This document shows positions 25,355 through 32,885 of a DNA stretch of 64,000 bases, in pieces (the stretch's first letter is position 1; each line of letters opens with the position of its first letter). A program made the position numbers and the translations under genes. The notes under the pieces were generated by a model. The model was not told the origin of the DNA. It did not search any database and saw nothing but the letters and a program-made list of their open reading frames with translations. The DNA is taken from assembly GCF_003130255.1 (NCBI RefSeq), contig NZ_NRCN01000002.1, positions 62,001 through 126,000 on the forward strand, read 5' to 3'. The DNA is from Aggregatibacter kilianii (GTDB lineage Bacteria > Pseudomonadota > Gammaproteobacteria > Enterobacterales > Pasteurellaceae).

Positions 25355-26119
25355 TTAAACGGTGCCTTCGTAGATGTCTGCAACCGCGGACAGGTTGTCA
25401 CGGATAACCGACAAGAAGTACGCGTTAATGTCAGTGAGGTGGCGCTCGTAACCGATAATACGGGTACGGAATACCGGCACGTTACCTTCTTCCGCTGCTA
25501 CTACACGTACGTGGAACGTAAATGCAGGTGCGCCTGCGTAGGCTGAAAGCGTAATGGCGAATGTGGTCGGTAACAAGTGCTCGGACGCGCTTTCTACTTG
25601 TGTCATTAGCGACGCCGATGCATGCGAACGATGCGCTTCATCATCCAAGTGGCTATTAGTCCGGCGCACGTGGTTAATGTCAGCGTTACGGATAGCCGCA
25701 ACTGCCTGCGCAATAGTCATCTGTTTCTCGCCTGCATACGGGATAATGTTCTCCGGCCAGTCTTCAAGGGTATCGATTAGACTACGTTGAGACAGTTTTG
25801 CACCGTTAAGCCCGTCGAATAGCGCTCTCGCTTCCGCCGTATGGGAAACTTTTATCTGCGCAACATGTTTCGCCTGCCCCGGGTGGTCTGGTGTGCCCTC
25901 GTCAAAGGCCATGACTGCACTGCCATTGGCAGGGTTGACAAACAATGTCGGTTTTGTAGACTCGGTTGTGGCCGCTGGCGCGTACGCTTTGACATAGTCC
26001 ACGAACGCTTGAAGGTTGCTCGTGGCGAAATTACGGGTAAAGAATCGTGCCTGCGGCGCGAAACACGAGAGGTCGTGCAGTGAGTAATTATCCGGTAACG
26101 CTACTACGTTACCAGGCAC
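25355..26119 (-). pseudogene. DUF2303 (YfdQ-like) gene with premature in-frame stop
   Basis: 254 codons from a GTG at 26119. The body matches DUF2303: LPDNYSLHDLSCF, NLQAFVDYVKAY, STKPTLFVNPANGSAVMAF, GTPDHPGQAKHVAQI, then TLEDW. The natural start is ATG at 26185, three bases before which the previous gene ends, with AGGA upstream. That frame encodes M-D-K-T-A-I-K-E-I-I-D-N and meets TAA at 26126-26128, four codons before the GTG, in the same frame. A single base change (for example from CAA) explains this. Re-initiation at GTG could still give a nearly full protein. Confidence 0.75.
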
Positions 26120-26187
26120 AGGTTTTTACATCTGTGCTTGCACTGTAGCGTTGTCAATGATCTCTTTAATGGCGGTTTTATCCATAG

Positions 26188-26541
26188 TTACATGTCCTGT
26201 GAATGATTGTGGGTTAATGGGAGGATTGACAACCGACCGCCGCGTCCGACATACATTGGCGTGACTGTGGTGTCTTCTTCTAACAGCTTACCGCGGCGGG
26301 TAGGCATGTCATATTTCAATTTGTGCGTAATCTGCACCTGGTCGGAGTCGTTGTCCGCTTTCTTGATAGAAAGTTCTAGGACAATTTTTCCTTGTTTATT
26401 CTGCGTGACTACACCCAATGCCACTTGTGCAAGAGCGGAGGTCAGTTTGTTTGCAAATACACCGGCGTCAAGTTCTGAGAGCACATCCTGAATCGGTGTA
26501 CAGTCGTTACGTGTCGTCGGTAGTTGTTGAGGTTGAGGCAT
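26188..26541 (-). CDS. Phage protein encoded beside DUF2303 gene
   Basis: 117 aa. LSELDAGVFANKLTSALAQV then VLELSIKKADN and VQITHKLKYDMPTRRG. It has the look of small partner proteins that accompany DUF2303 genes in enterobacterial prophages. Function unknown. Confidence 0.55.
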   Translation of the reverse strand: MPQPQQLPTTRNDCTPIQDVLSELDAGVFANKLTSALAQVALGVVTQNKQGKIVLELSIKKADNDSDQVQITHKLKYDMPTRRGKLLEEDTTVTPMYVGRGGRLSILPLTHNHSQDM

Positions 26542-26563
26542 AAGGTCTCCTTATTATCTAAGA

Positions 26564-26893
26564 TTATAGTTGTACTCTTACATACTGTCGGTTCGATAAT
26601 GCTTCTACACGTAGACTTTTAAACGCCTCTGATCTTTTTAGTACGGCAACCAACGCGTATACATCGCAAAAATACGTCGGTAGAACGAGGTCACCAGCGG
26701 CATCGGTATACGGTGGCGCCGGATTCTCGACATTGTCTTGGCTATACGACAGTTTTATATAGAGCGTCCCCTTGTTTGGGGCTAAATCAATCGCCTTTTT
26801 TATGTTCAACAGTATGTGTTCGTGTGTTTTCTCGGTCGCGGCATTTGACCAATCTTCTCTGGCTTGTAACCAGTAATCTCTCAATAGTTCCAT
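26564..26893 (-). CDS. Hypothetical early protein
   Basis: 109 aa. Amphipathic N-terminal helix (MELLRDYWLQAREDWSNAA), then beta-rich region. No motif recognised. Confidence 0.5.
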   Translation of the reverse strand: MELLRDYWLQAREDWSNAATEKTHEHILLNIKKAIDLAPNKGTLYIKLSYSQDNVENPAPPYTDAAGDLVLPTYFCDVYALVAVLKRSEAFKSLRVEALSNRQYVRVQL

Positions 26894-26904
26894 GCGGAAA
26901 CTCC

Positions 26905-27459
26905 TTACTCGTTGTCAGTGATTATCGACACTAGGTCTGTTTTACACTCGTTGTCAGCGATTATCGACACTAAATCTTCGTCAGATTCTCCGCCCATGGA
27001 CGCACGACCGTCTTCCATCCAGCTGTCAACGTGACCGCGGAAAATACCATCAGCAGCGAAAACGACCCCTTTGAACGGGTACATCGCACTTGGGGTTATT
27101 GTGTCATGCGAGATAACTTGAGCCTTTCTGCCGCTACGGGTGCGGTAACACTTACCCGGCTCAATGGAGAGGGTCGGTTGTACAGACTTACGGTCATCGA
27201 CGATGGCGTAACGCACCAGAAGTTCGGTTTCTACCCACCAACTTTCACTCGAAGTTGTGAAGGAGAAAATTTTCGGGTGTTTAGCGTCGGCTACAAACAA
27301 TCCCGCCGGTAACGGTAGCGTAAGGTCTGAACCTATTAAGGTCAGTTCTACGGGCTGGAAGGGGTCTTTAAGGTCCAGGTCGGTTACTTTGAAATAAGTC
27401 TTATCGACCTCGACGATGTTTCCAACCGCGAGTCGTGTTAGGTCATAGTGTTTATCCAT
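26905..27459 (-). CDS. Early protein sharing the domain of 24545-25285, with duplicated C-terminal peptide
   Basis: 184 aa. Begins with one copy of the repeated domain (YDLTRLAVGNIVEVDKTYF). It ends with a 12-residue peptide present twice (D-L-V-S-I-I-A-D-N-E, then D-L-V-S-I-I-T-D-N-E); the underlying DNA is directly repeated at about 26908-26972. First large gene after the promoter at 27493. Confidence 0.6.
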   Translation of the reverse strand: MDKHYDLTRLAVGNIVEVDKTYFKVTDLDLKDPFQPVELTLIGSDLTLPLPAGLFVADAKHPKIFSFTTSSESWWVETELLVRYAIVDDRKSVQPTLSIEPGKCYRTRSGRKAQVISHDTITPSAMYPFKGVVFAADGIFRGHVDSWMEDGRASMGGESDEDLVSIIADNECKTDLVSIITDNE

Positions 27460-27492
27460 CGGGAAATCTCCTTTGTTTATGTAAGAGGTATA

Positions 27493-27513
27493 ATATAACT
27501 GAAACAGTTATAA
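27493..27513 (-). promoter_or_regulatory. Promoter with (A)TATAAC-N7-GTTATAA palindrome
   Basis: 13 of 14 arm positions match the phage-wide element. On the minus strand it reads TTATAAC-N7-GTTATATTAT, giving a -10 about 30 bp before the gene starting at 27459. Confidence 0.65.
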
Positions 27514-27681
27514 GTCTAATAACATTTCGGCATAAGCCGGGTTTGTTAGCACTGGCATAAGACCTACACACAGAGCCACGAGAGCACACACGAGATGCCG
27601 TGCACGACCGGTGAACGCGTAGGCTGCCATGAACGCAAGCCAGGCGTCCTGTGCATAGGGTACAAGATAATCAATAGCCAT
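27508..27681 (-). CDS. Small membrane protein
   Basis: 57 aa from ATG 27681 with GGGAGGA upstream. Contains a strongly hydrophobic stretch (LVCALVALCVGLMPVL). Function unknown. Confidence 0.5.
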   Translation of the reverse strand: MAIDYLVPYAQDAWLAFMAAYAFTGRARHLVCALVALCVGLMPVLTNPAYAEMLLDL

Positions 27682-27751
27682 ACACGTCCTCCCAGTCGAA
27701 ATCGTCACTTGGCGTGTGTTCTTGAGGTAGGTTTAAACCATGTTCACTCAT
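27671..27751 (-). CDS. 26-aa acidic microprotein
   Basis: MSEHGLNLPQEHTPSDDF and a further D-W-E-D-V-Y-G-Y, with AGGAG nine bases before ATG. Its stop lies inside the next gene's start. The strong ribosome site argues that it is translated. Confidence 0.45.
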   Translation of the reverse strand: MSEHGLNLPQEHTPSDDFDWEDVYGY

Positions 27752-27785
27752 CTGTTGTCTCCTGTCATGGGTTGCTGAAAAAGTA

Positions 27786-28211
27786 CTGTATAAAATGAAC
27801 ATTAAACAATACTCAGAATTTATCCACTACTCAGAATTTTTGAGTAGTACTCAGAATTTACTCAGAATTTTTTTTCACTGAAGCCAGTCAGCGTAAGGGT
27901 TCTACTCAGAATACTCAGAATTATGTTATGTTTACTGGCTAGAAATAAAAAAAACAGGTGTAACAGTGTGTGTAGCACCTACAGTGAAATGCGACGTGAA
28001 ATTCCGGTATATTTGAGTATTCTGAGTAAAAGCCTTGTGCCACGGGCCTTTGTCCATTACTCAGATTCAAGAAACCCCGTTTTTAATCTGAGTAAACTAC
28101 TCACAATTCTGAGTAGTAATCTGAGTAATTGACATTTTTCAGTGATAATGGTCATTTTTTAGTCGACACCGTCCGTTATCACTGTGCATTTATACAGAAC
28201 CACTGTATAAA
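27786..28211. repeat. Iteron module A
   Basis: No gene. Bounded by CTGTATAAA (27786-27794) and TTTATACAG-AACCA-CTGTATAAA (28189-28211). The left half has six ACTCAGAAT(T) copies (27811, 27829, 27849, 27860, 27904, 27913), in a four-spacer-two arrangement. The centre has CTAGAAA and GTGTGTGTAGCACC. The right half has the same motif mostly inverted (ATTCTGAGT or AATCTGAGT). The layout repeats in modules B and C with other iteron sequences. Confidence 0.85.
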
Positions 28212-28272
28212 AAGTATGTTTTTTGTTCGACAATGGTTTGTGACCCCTGTCACATATCGCCGTTTTTGTGTT

Positions 28273-28311
28273 CACTAACCGATAACATCTGTCACATATC
28301 ATTGGTTAGTG
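28273..28311. repeat. Inverted repeat after module A
   Basis: CACTAACCGAT and ATTGGTTAGTG arms around a loop with CATCTGTCACAT. Nearly the same element follows module B (28955-28993). Confidence 0.7.
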
Positions 28312-28510
28312 TTCTACTCTTTTTCCTTCGTCATTCGCTCACTGTCGCGTTTTCTTTGTTACTTGGTATGGTTTCATCGTCTTTGTCCTTTTCCTTCGTC
28401 TATGGCTCTCCTATTGTGTTATTTGTCTTATAACTATTTCTTATATCGTTTGGCGAGGGACAAGGGACGAAGGCAGCGTTAATCAAACCGGAAGCTAAGA
28501 CAAAAAACTA

Positions 28511-28912
28511 CTGTATAAAGCCTCTGACACAATCAAGATGTCTGACACAATTTCTGTCAGTACTGACAGAATTCTGACAGAATTTTTTCTCGGTTGAAGC
28601 CTTGCCCACACCAGGTTTCTGACAAATCTGACACATTTTTATGGTACTTGGACTAGAAAAAAGAAGTTACCTGTAACACCTGTGTGTACCACCTACAGTG
28701 GAATGGGGTCAAAAAAAAAACGCGTATTCTGCGTATTCCGCGTTCAACCCGCATGAACACTGAGAGGTGTATTTTTTGGATCCGCGTATCCAGGAAAAAA
28801 TTCCGCGTATATTGAGTGAAATTCCGCGTATATTCCGCGTACCTGTGTTTTTTGTCGTTTTTCAGCCGATACTGGTCATTTATACAGTTTTTCACAAAAA
28901 ACACTGTATAAA
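28511..28912. repeat. Iteron module B (hybrid)
   Basis: Same layout as module A, between CTGTATAAA (28511-28519) and TTTATACAG / CTGTATAAA (28879-28912). Left iterons are of TCTGACA / CTGACAGAATT type; right iterons are ATTCCGCGTAT. The two halves therefore do not match each other. The centre again reads ACTAGAAA then ACCTGTGTGTACCACC. No gene is present. Confidence 0.8.
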
Positions 28913-28954
28913 ACGGCTGTTTTTTAACCGCTTCTCATGTCCACTTCTCATGCC

Positions 28955-28993
28955 CACTAACCAATAACATCTGTCACATGTCATTGGTTAGTG
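28955..28993. repeat. Inverted repeat after module B
   Basis: CACTAACCAAT and ATTGGTTAGTG, 11-bp perfect arms, loop with CATCTGTCACAT as at 28273-28311. Confidence 0.7.
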
Positions 28994-29150
28994 CCCTATT
29001 TCTTCGCCATTTGCCCGTTGTTACATCATCTCTACTCCTTCGTGCGGCTCTATCACCCCCACTCCTACCTTTTACCAATCATCATAGGTTGGGAGTCTGC
29101 GACTTCGGGCATGAATCGGTACAGGGTATTGGGGGGGGGCTAGAAAACTA

Positions 29151-29577
29151 CTGTATAAACACACGAACAGAACATCAGGTCAATTGCCAGAATTATTGCC
29201 GGAATTGCCAGAATTTTTCCAAAAATTGCCGGAATTGCCAGAATCAAAAAACAGGCTGAGCACAGGCGGGGCAAGGGCTCTTGCCGGAATTGCCGGAATT
29301 ATGACGTGTTTACCGACTAGAGAATGAAAAAGAGCTCTCACAGCGTGTACACAGTACCACAGCAGTATGCGGTGAAAAAATCCGGCAATTCCGGCAATTC
29401 CGGCAACAAACCAGTGCTGGCGCGGGTCTTTGACAAAAAAAATCCGGCAATGGTTAAAAAGTAATCTGGCAATTCCGGCAATAATTCTGGCAAATTTTCG
29501 TAAATTCTGGCAACAGGTCACTTTTTACTCAGCAACACTCTTTTTCACTGTATATTTATCCAGAACCACTGTATAAA
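29151..29577. repeat. Iteron module C
   Basis: Same layout as A and B, from CTGTATAAA (29151-29159) to TTTATCCAG-AACCA-CTGTATAAA (29555-29577). Left iterons are TTGCC(A/G)GAATT; right iterons are the inverse AATTC(C/T)GGCAA. Centre has ACTAGAGA. A run of nine G precedes it (29131-29139). No gene is present. Confidence 0.85.
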
Positions 29578-29863
29578 CTGTATATTTTTTGTCCTTCGCC
29601 CTATTTCTTCGCCAATCAACCATAACTGTATTTTTTGTTCTAGGCTGTAGGTCTGTATCACTTGGCCTGTGTTCGTGGCTCTGTGCGTGGTATTTGACGC
29701 GGAACAGTGTTCAGGGTTAACGGAGACCGGTGTCAGTGTCATGTGAACATTGACCTTTATCAGTGTCATCTGAACATTGACGGTTGATAATGGTCGGGAT
29801 TAACGGAGATTTGGTGTGAACATGGACATTTACTACAGGCCCGTACCAACGTCATGCAAACAG

Positions 29864-29930
29864 TGACCTTTGACCTTTGACCTTTGACCTTTGACCTTTG
29901 ACCTTTGACCTTTGACCTTTGACCTTTGAC
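29864..29930 (+). repeat. Heptamer tandem repeat (TGACCTT, about 9.5 copies)
   Basis: 67 bp of perfect 7-base repeats in the gene-free zone, preceded by looser copies of gaacattgacc. It is outside any coding region, so copy number changes would not shift a reading frame. Confidence 0.95.
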
Positions 29931-30064
29931 GTGGGGCAGTGTTTGTGTTCAGGGAGCAGGGCTAGATGACGGAGAACGGTAACTATTAATAAACTGCAAT
30001 TTTGAGGGCAGGGGTTCGTAGAGGTAGGCTAGGGTCTGCGCCCTTGATTGTGAGAAAATTTAAA

Positions 30065-30091
30065 AAGACCGAGGCATTACACCTCGGTCTT
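30065..30091 (-). terminator. Terminator of the 395-aa gene
   Basis: Perfect 10-bp arms, 7-nt loop, and a T-run on the minus strand. It ends transcripts coming from 31291 before the iteron region. Confidence 0.85.
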
Positions 30092-30103
30092 GGTTAGTGG
30101 GTA

Positions 30104-31291
30104 TTACAGGTTGTCAAGGTCGATGACGCCGCTATCCACGGCGACAGTCTCAACTCTCGCCAACTGTTTAGCGTCAGCTTCTGTACCCTCTGCAAGGAGC
30201 TTCTCTTTGCGGCGGCGGTACGCGGCAGTGACAGCTTGTGATTCAATCGGGAACGCTTTGATAGCCTCCTCAATTGAATCGAACTCTTTGCGTAAGTCCT
30301 CATACACTTGACCATCTTCACTGACATAGACAAAGTGCTCATAATCAGGGAGTAGACTTTCGAGTGTAGCCATCTCAGACTTGCTTTGCGGGCGAACCTT
30401 GAATGTTGGCAATAAGCTACGACCGCCATACTCGTATTCAGTATGTTTCACTGCTTTGGCCCATAGCTTTTTGAACATCTCGCTACGAACGACCGTATCG
30501 ACGCTATTGAAACGCTCTTCCATGCCTCGGAACCAGCTGAGGTACTCCTTGGATTCGTCGTCACGGTCAGTTTCACCGGTCACATACTGGTTGTCAAAAC
30601 GCCCTTGATAGCGGTTATACCCCACCCCCTGGTTAGCCAAGAACTCTGCGCGCGCACGAGATGGTGACGCATAGTTGGTTTTTTGGTAGGTTTCGCCCCA
30701 CTCCTTGACAATAGCAGCAATTAACTTCCATGCCGGAGCATCCTCAGCACCTTCCACGACCAATGTGCGGGCGTAAGCAGCCATGTCAGCAGGCATCGCC
30801 GCGAGCAAACTTTCATTTACAAGGCCTTTCTTCCAGTAATCGTAGAATTTTTCTACCGCTTCCAGGTCGATGTCGCTGAGCTTGTCGATAATATCCATCT
30901 CGCCGTCTGCCGCGGTGAACTGTTTGTACGTACGACCGGCGTCTGCTGGGCGGTGTGGGTCGTAGACCGGTAAGTCCACAGTAACACCGTCGAGACTGAT
31001 ACCGTAACGGGCGCAGTGTGTCATCAGCGCAATATCAAGCGCTTCGGCTGTTTTCAACGTTTGTGGTAACGCTTCAAGTAAGCGGTCACAGAAACGCTCC
31101 TGTTTACTCTGGAAGATTCCGCGGTAGAGTGCGCCGTTGATGGTTGTGCGGTACCCGCTCATAAGGTGGGCATAGAACCCTTTTGCAGAGCCGAACTCTT
31201 TAACGTACGCCACGCGAGCGTTAACAATACGAATAAGTTCTTCGGAAGGGTTGATAGCAGTTACGTTTTGGTTTAAAGTTACGTTAGACAT
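30104..31291 (-). CDS. Conserved-looking phage protein, 395 aa, unknown function
   Basis: Mostly helical, soluble, acidic. Features: AKGFYAHLMSGYRTTINGAL near the N-terminus, ALDIALMTHCARYGISLDG, and YYWKKG-like basic patches. No catalytic motif is recognised. It has its own terminator and stands isolated between the iteron modules and the small membrane genes, so it may act on that region, but this is only positional inference. A 34-bp inverted repeat (31325-31358) lies upstream of its start. Confidence 0.6.
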   Translation of the reverse strand: MSNVTLNQNVTAINPSEELIRIVNARVAYVKEFGSAKGFYAHLMSGYRTTINGALYRGIFQSKQERFCDRLLEALPQTLKTAEALDIALMTHCARYGISLDGVTVDLPVYDPHRPADAGRTYKQFTAADGEMDIIDKLSDIDLEAVEKFYDYWKKGLVNESLLAAMPADMAAYARTLVVEGAEDAPAWKLIAAIVKEWGETYQKTNYASPSRARAEFLANQGVGYNRYQGRFDNQYVTGETDRDDESKEYLSWFRGMEERFNSVDTVVRSEMFKKLWAKAVKHTEYEYGGRSLLPTFKVRPQSKSEMATLESLLPDYEHFVYVSEDGQVYEDLRKEFDSIEEAIKAFPIESQAVTAAYRRRKEKLLAEGTEADAKQLARVETVAVDSGVIDLDNL

Positions 31292-31426
31292 AATATAGTC
31301 TCCATGATTAGATAGTTATGTTCAGCCCGTCCTCAGTGGTGCAACACCGAAGACGGGCGCTTAGTTGATGGTGTATTAGAAACCATCACATAAAACACAC
31401 GGTGTATGTTTTATAGGATAGTCACT

Positions 31427-31729
31427 ATGGCAAAGCACAAAGCGTTCTATCATCACTCCCTGAGAGCGCCCAAGGTTAAAGACCCGCGACAACCCTTTAA
31501 GCCGTTTGAGTGGCAAAAACCGCGAACCGTGAGGGATACAGGCGGCGTTGGTAGTAACCATATCACCGATGGTGAGAATGCTACTAGAAGTCACCGCAGT
31601 AAGTGGGTAGGCCCTCTTTTCGTCGGCGCCAGTGATAGCTGTAATATGGCGCTGCACAATACCGAAGGCGTCGTCCCCGAACCTGAGTGGTACGAAGACG
31701 ACGGTACTGGACAACCCGTAAAGAGTTAA
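31427..31729 (+). CDS. Hypothetical small basic protein
   Basis: 100 aa from ATG 31427 with AGGA upstream; begins MAKHKAFYHHSLRAPKVKDP. Its composition is protein-like (Trp, Pro and charged residues spaced normally), unlike the opposing frame. It is the only plus-strand gene between the integrase and the terminase. Function unknown. Confidence 0.45.
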   Translation: MAKHKAFYHHSLRAPKVKDPRQPFKPFEWQKPRTVRDTGGVGSNHITDGENATRSHRSKWVGPLFVGASDSCNMALHNTEGVVPEPEWYEDDGTGQPVKS

Positions 31730-31815
31730 GATAAAATGCCTCCAGACATGGTTGTGGTTCCTTTCATGTTTAGCTGTCATTGAACATTGCGAGTGTTCTT
31801 TGGCAGCGCCCCTTC

Positions 31816-31911
31816 TCACGCAGCAAGCGACAAAAACGCAATGCCGACACCGACCGCAGCGGCGAAGACCAGTGCTCCGCCGATGATTTCGATAGCGTCT
31901 TTCAGTTTCAT
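31816..31911 (-). CDS. Tiny membrane protein 1 (31 aa)
   Basis: MKLKDAIEIIGGALVFAAAV followed by G-V-G-I-A-F-L-S-L-A-A. One transmembrane helix with a short basic N-terminus. AGGAGATAACAC precedes the ATG. Confidence 0.6.
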   Translation of the reverse strand: MKLKDAIEIIGGALVFAAAVGVGIAFLSLAA

Positions 31912-31926
31912 GTGTTATCTCCTGTG

Positions 31927-32010
31927 TTAGAGTAAAAATAAAGCCATCAATGTGATGGCCGCGATTGGTAAGTACATAGCGATTGCTATGATTAGTTGTT
32001 TAGTGCTCAT
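31927..32010 (-). CDS. Tiny membrane protein 2 (27 aa)
   Basis: MSTKQLIIAIAMYLPIAAIT then L-M-A-L-F-L-L. One transmembrane helix. The ribosome site AGAGGAGAAA is shared almost exactly with the next gene upstream. Confidence 0.6.
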   Translation of the reverse strand: MSTKQLIIAIAMYLPIAAITLMALFLL

Positions 32011-32025
32011 GGTTTTTCTCCTCTG

Positions 32026-32109
32026 TTAGATGGCAAAGCATGCCAATAATGTTAATGCTGCGACGATTGCATATACGGCCATCGCTACCGCTAATTGAAA
32101 TTTACTCAT
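32026..32109 (-). CDS. Tiny membrane protein 3 (27 aa)
   Basis: MSKFQLAVAMAVYAIVAALT then L-L-A-C-F-A-I. Same length and layout as protein 2 (M-S-x-K/F-Q-L), suggesting duplication. AGAGGAGAAAAG precedes ATG. Confidence 0.6.
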   Translation of the reverse strand: MSKFQLAVAMAVYAIVAALTLLACFAI

Positions 32110-32133
32110 AGTCTTTTCTCCTCTGTTGTTATG

Positions 32134-32376
32134 TTAAGCCCAGTCATAGTCGAATTCGCCGCGCTCCATGGCGACGATTCTGTCCATGTCCACCTCTACT
32201 GTGCACTCAAAGTAGGACTCGTTATCTTCTGTGCACACGTGCTCGGCGTAGATTGAACCCCACTCTGCGCCCTCGAGCGCTAACGCTTTCACGATTTCGT
32301 GGACACTTTGTTTGCTATCGAGTGAATCGAACATTGGGTCATCGGTAAGTAGTTTGAATGATTGGTTGGTTGTCAT
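32134..32376 (-). CDS. Acidic small protein, first gene of the tiny-membrane-protein operon
   Basis: 80 aa, strongly acidic (TVEVDMDRIVAMERGEFDYD). AGAGGAG before ATG. The three tiny membrane genes follow at 15-25 bp spacing. Function unknown; its acidity recalls phage DNA-mimic inhibitors, but nothing in the sequence proves this. Confidence 0.6.
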   Translation of the reverse strand: MTTNQSFKLLTDDPMFDSLDSKQSVHEIVKALALEGAEWGSIYAEHVCTEDNESYFECTVEVDMDRIVAMERGEFDYDWA

Positions 32377-32583
32377 AGTTTTGTCTCCTCTATGATGGTT
32401 AGTTATATAGGCCTATGCCCTCGGCTATAATTTTTGGCCGTAGGTTCAAGCCCTGGATTTTGACTTTTGTCAGTAAAAAGCGGAAAGGAACATACACCCC
32501 ACTTTCACAGCGACACCCATATAGAAAGAAACATTTGTCCCTTGATATTTGTTAATTTGTATTTACCCCCTAACATTTACCCC

Positions 32584-32612
32584 TTGATAATTATAACTCA
32601 TAAGGTTATAAT
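32584..32612 (+). promoter_or_regulatory. Strong sigma70 promoter, copy 1, with palindrome 32591-32611
   Basis: TTGATA (32584-32589), 17-bp spacer, TATAAT (32607-32612). The perfect TTATAAC-N7-GTTATAA palindrome fills the spacer and -10. Directed toward the late genes. Confidence 0.85.
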
Positions 32613-32617
32613 ACTGC

Positions 32618-32689
32618 TCGCATAGGCTTACCTCATACCTAGCAACAAAAACCCCTGTCAGTTCCGCCCAAAGCCTGACAGGGGTTTTT
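32618..32689 (+). ncRNA. Predicted short leader RNA, copy 1
   Basis: Between the promoter's expected start and the terminator lie ~70 nt with no open frame. A small RNA or an attenuated late leader is the simple reading. No homology is known to me. Confidence 0.45.
32647..32689 (+). terminator. Strong terminator, copy 1
   Basis: 15-bp perfect arms (32647-32661 and 32675-32689) including A5 and T5 ends, loop 13 nt. It should work in both directions. Confidence 0.9.
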
Positions 32690-32779
32690 GTATATGAAAA
32701 CCGAACAGGGTACCCCTTTCTCTCGCAAAGGGTACGTTAAAAATTTTTATAGATTTTTGAGGCCCCTAACATTTACCCC

Positions 32780-32808
32780 TTGATAATTATAACTCATAAG
32801 GTTATAAT
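32780..32808 (+). promoter_or_regulatory. Strong sigma70 promoter, copy 2, with palindrome 32787-32807
   Basis: Identical to the promoter at 32584-32612, shifted 196 bp. Confidence 0.85.
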
Positions 32809-32842
32809 ACTGCTCGCATAGGCTTACCTCATACCTAGCAAC

Positions 32843-32885
32843 AAAAACCCCTGTCAGTTCCGCCCAAAGCCTGACAGGGGTTTTT
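32843..32885 (+). terminator. Strong terminator, copy 2
   Basis: Identical to the hairpin at 32647-32689. Late transcription starting from either promoter must pass at least this hairpin to reach the terminase genes. Confidence 0.9.

Noticed and set aside
27811-28135. Long hairpin RNA formed by left and right iteron arrays
   Set aside because: It would work for modules A and C, but in module B the two sides are not complementary, so pairing cannot be the shared function.
29131-29139. Poly-G tract as a phase-variation switch
   Set aside because: Nine G in a gene-free region; no coding frame or promoter it could switch.
27786-29577. CRISPR array
   Set aside because: Repeats are 9-12 bp, irregularly spaced, partly inverted and differ between modules; no cas operon. 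The Cas4-like gene at 11437-12258 fits the phage replication module.
31325-31358. Terminator between 30104-31291 and 31427-31729
   Set aside because: Stable inverted repeat (GCCCGTC/GACGGGC) but no T-run on either strand; left as an unassigned hairpin.
31376-31819. 147-codon minus-strand frame opposite 31427-31729
   Set aside because: No ribosome site and shadow-like composition; the plus-strand frame is more plausible.
32430-32462. tRNA gene (GGTTCAAGCC resembles a T loop)
   Set aside because: The T stem is imperfect and no matching acceptor, D or anticodon arms were found around it.
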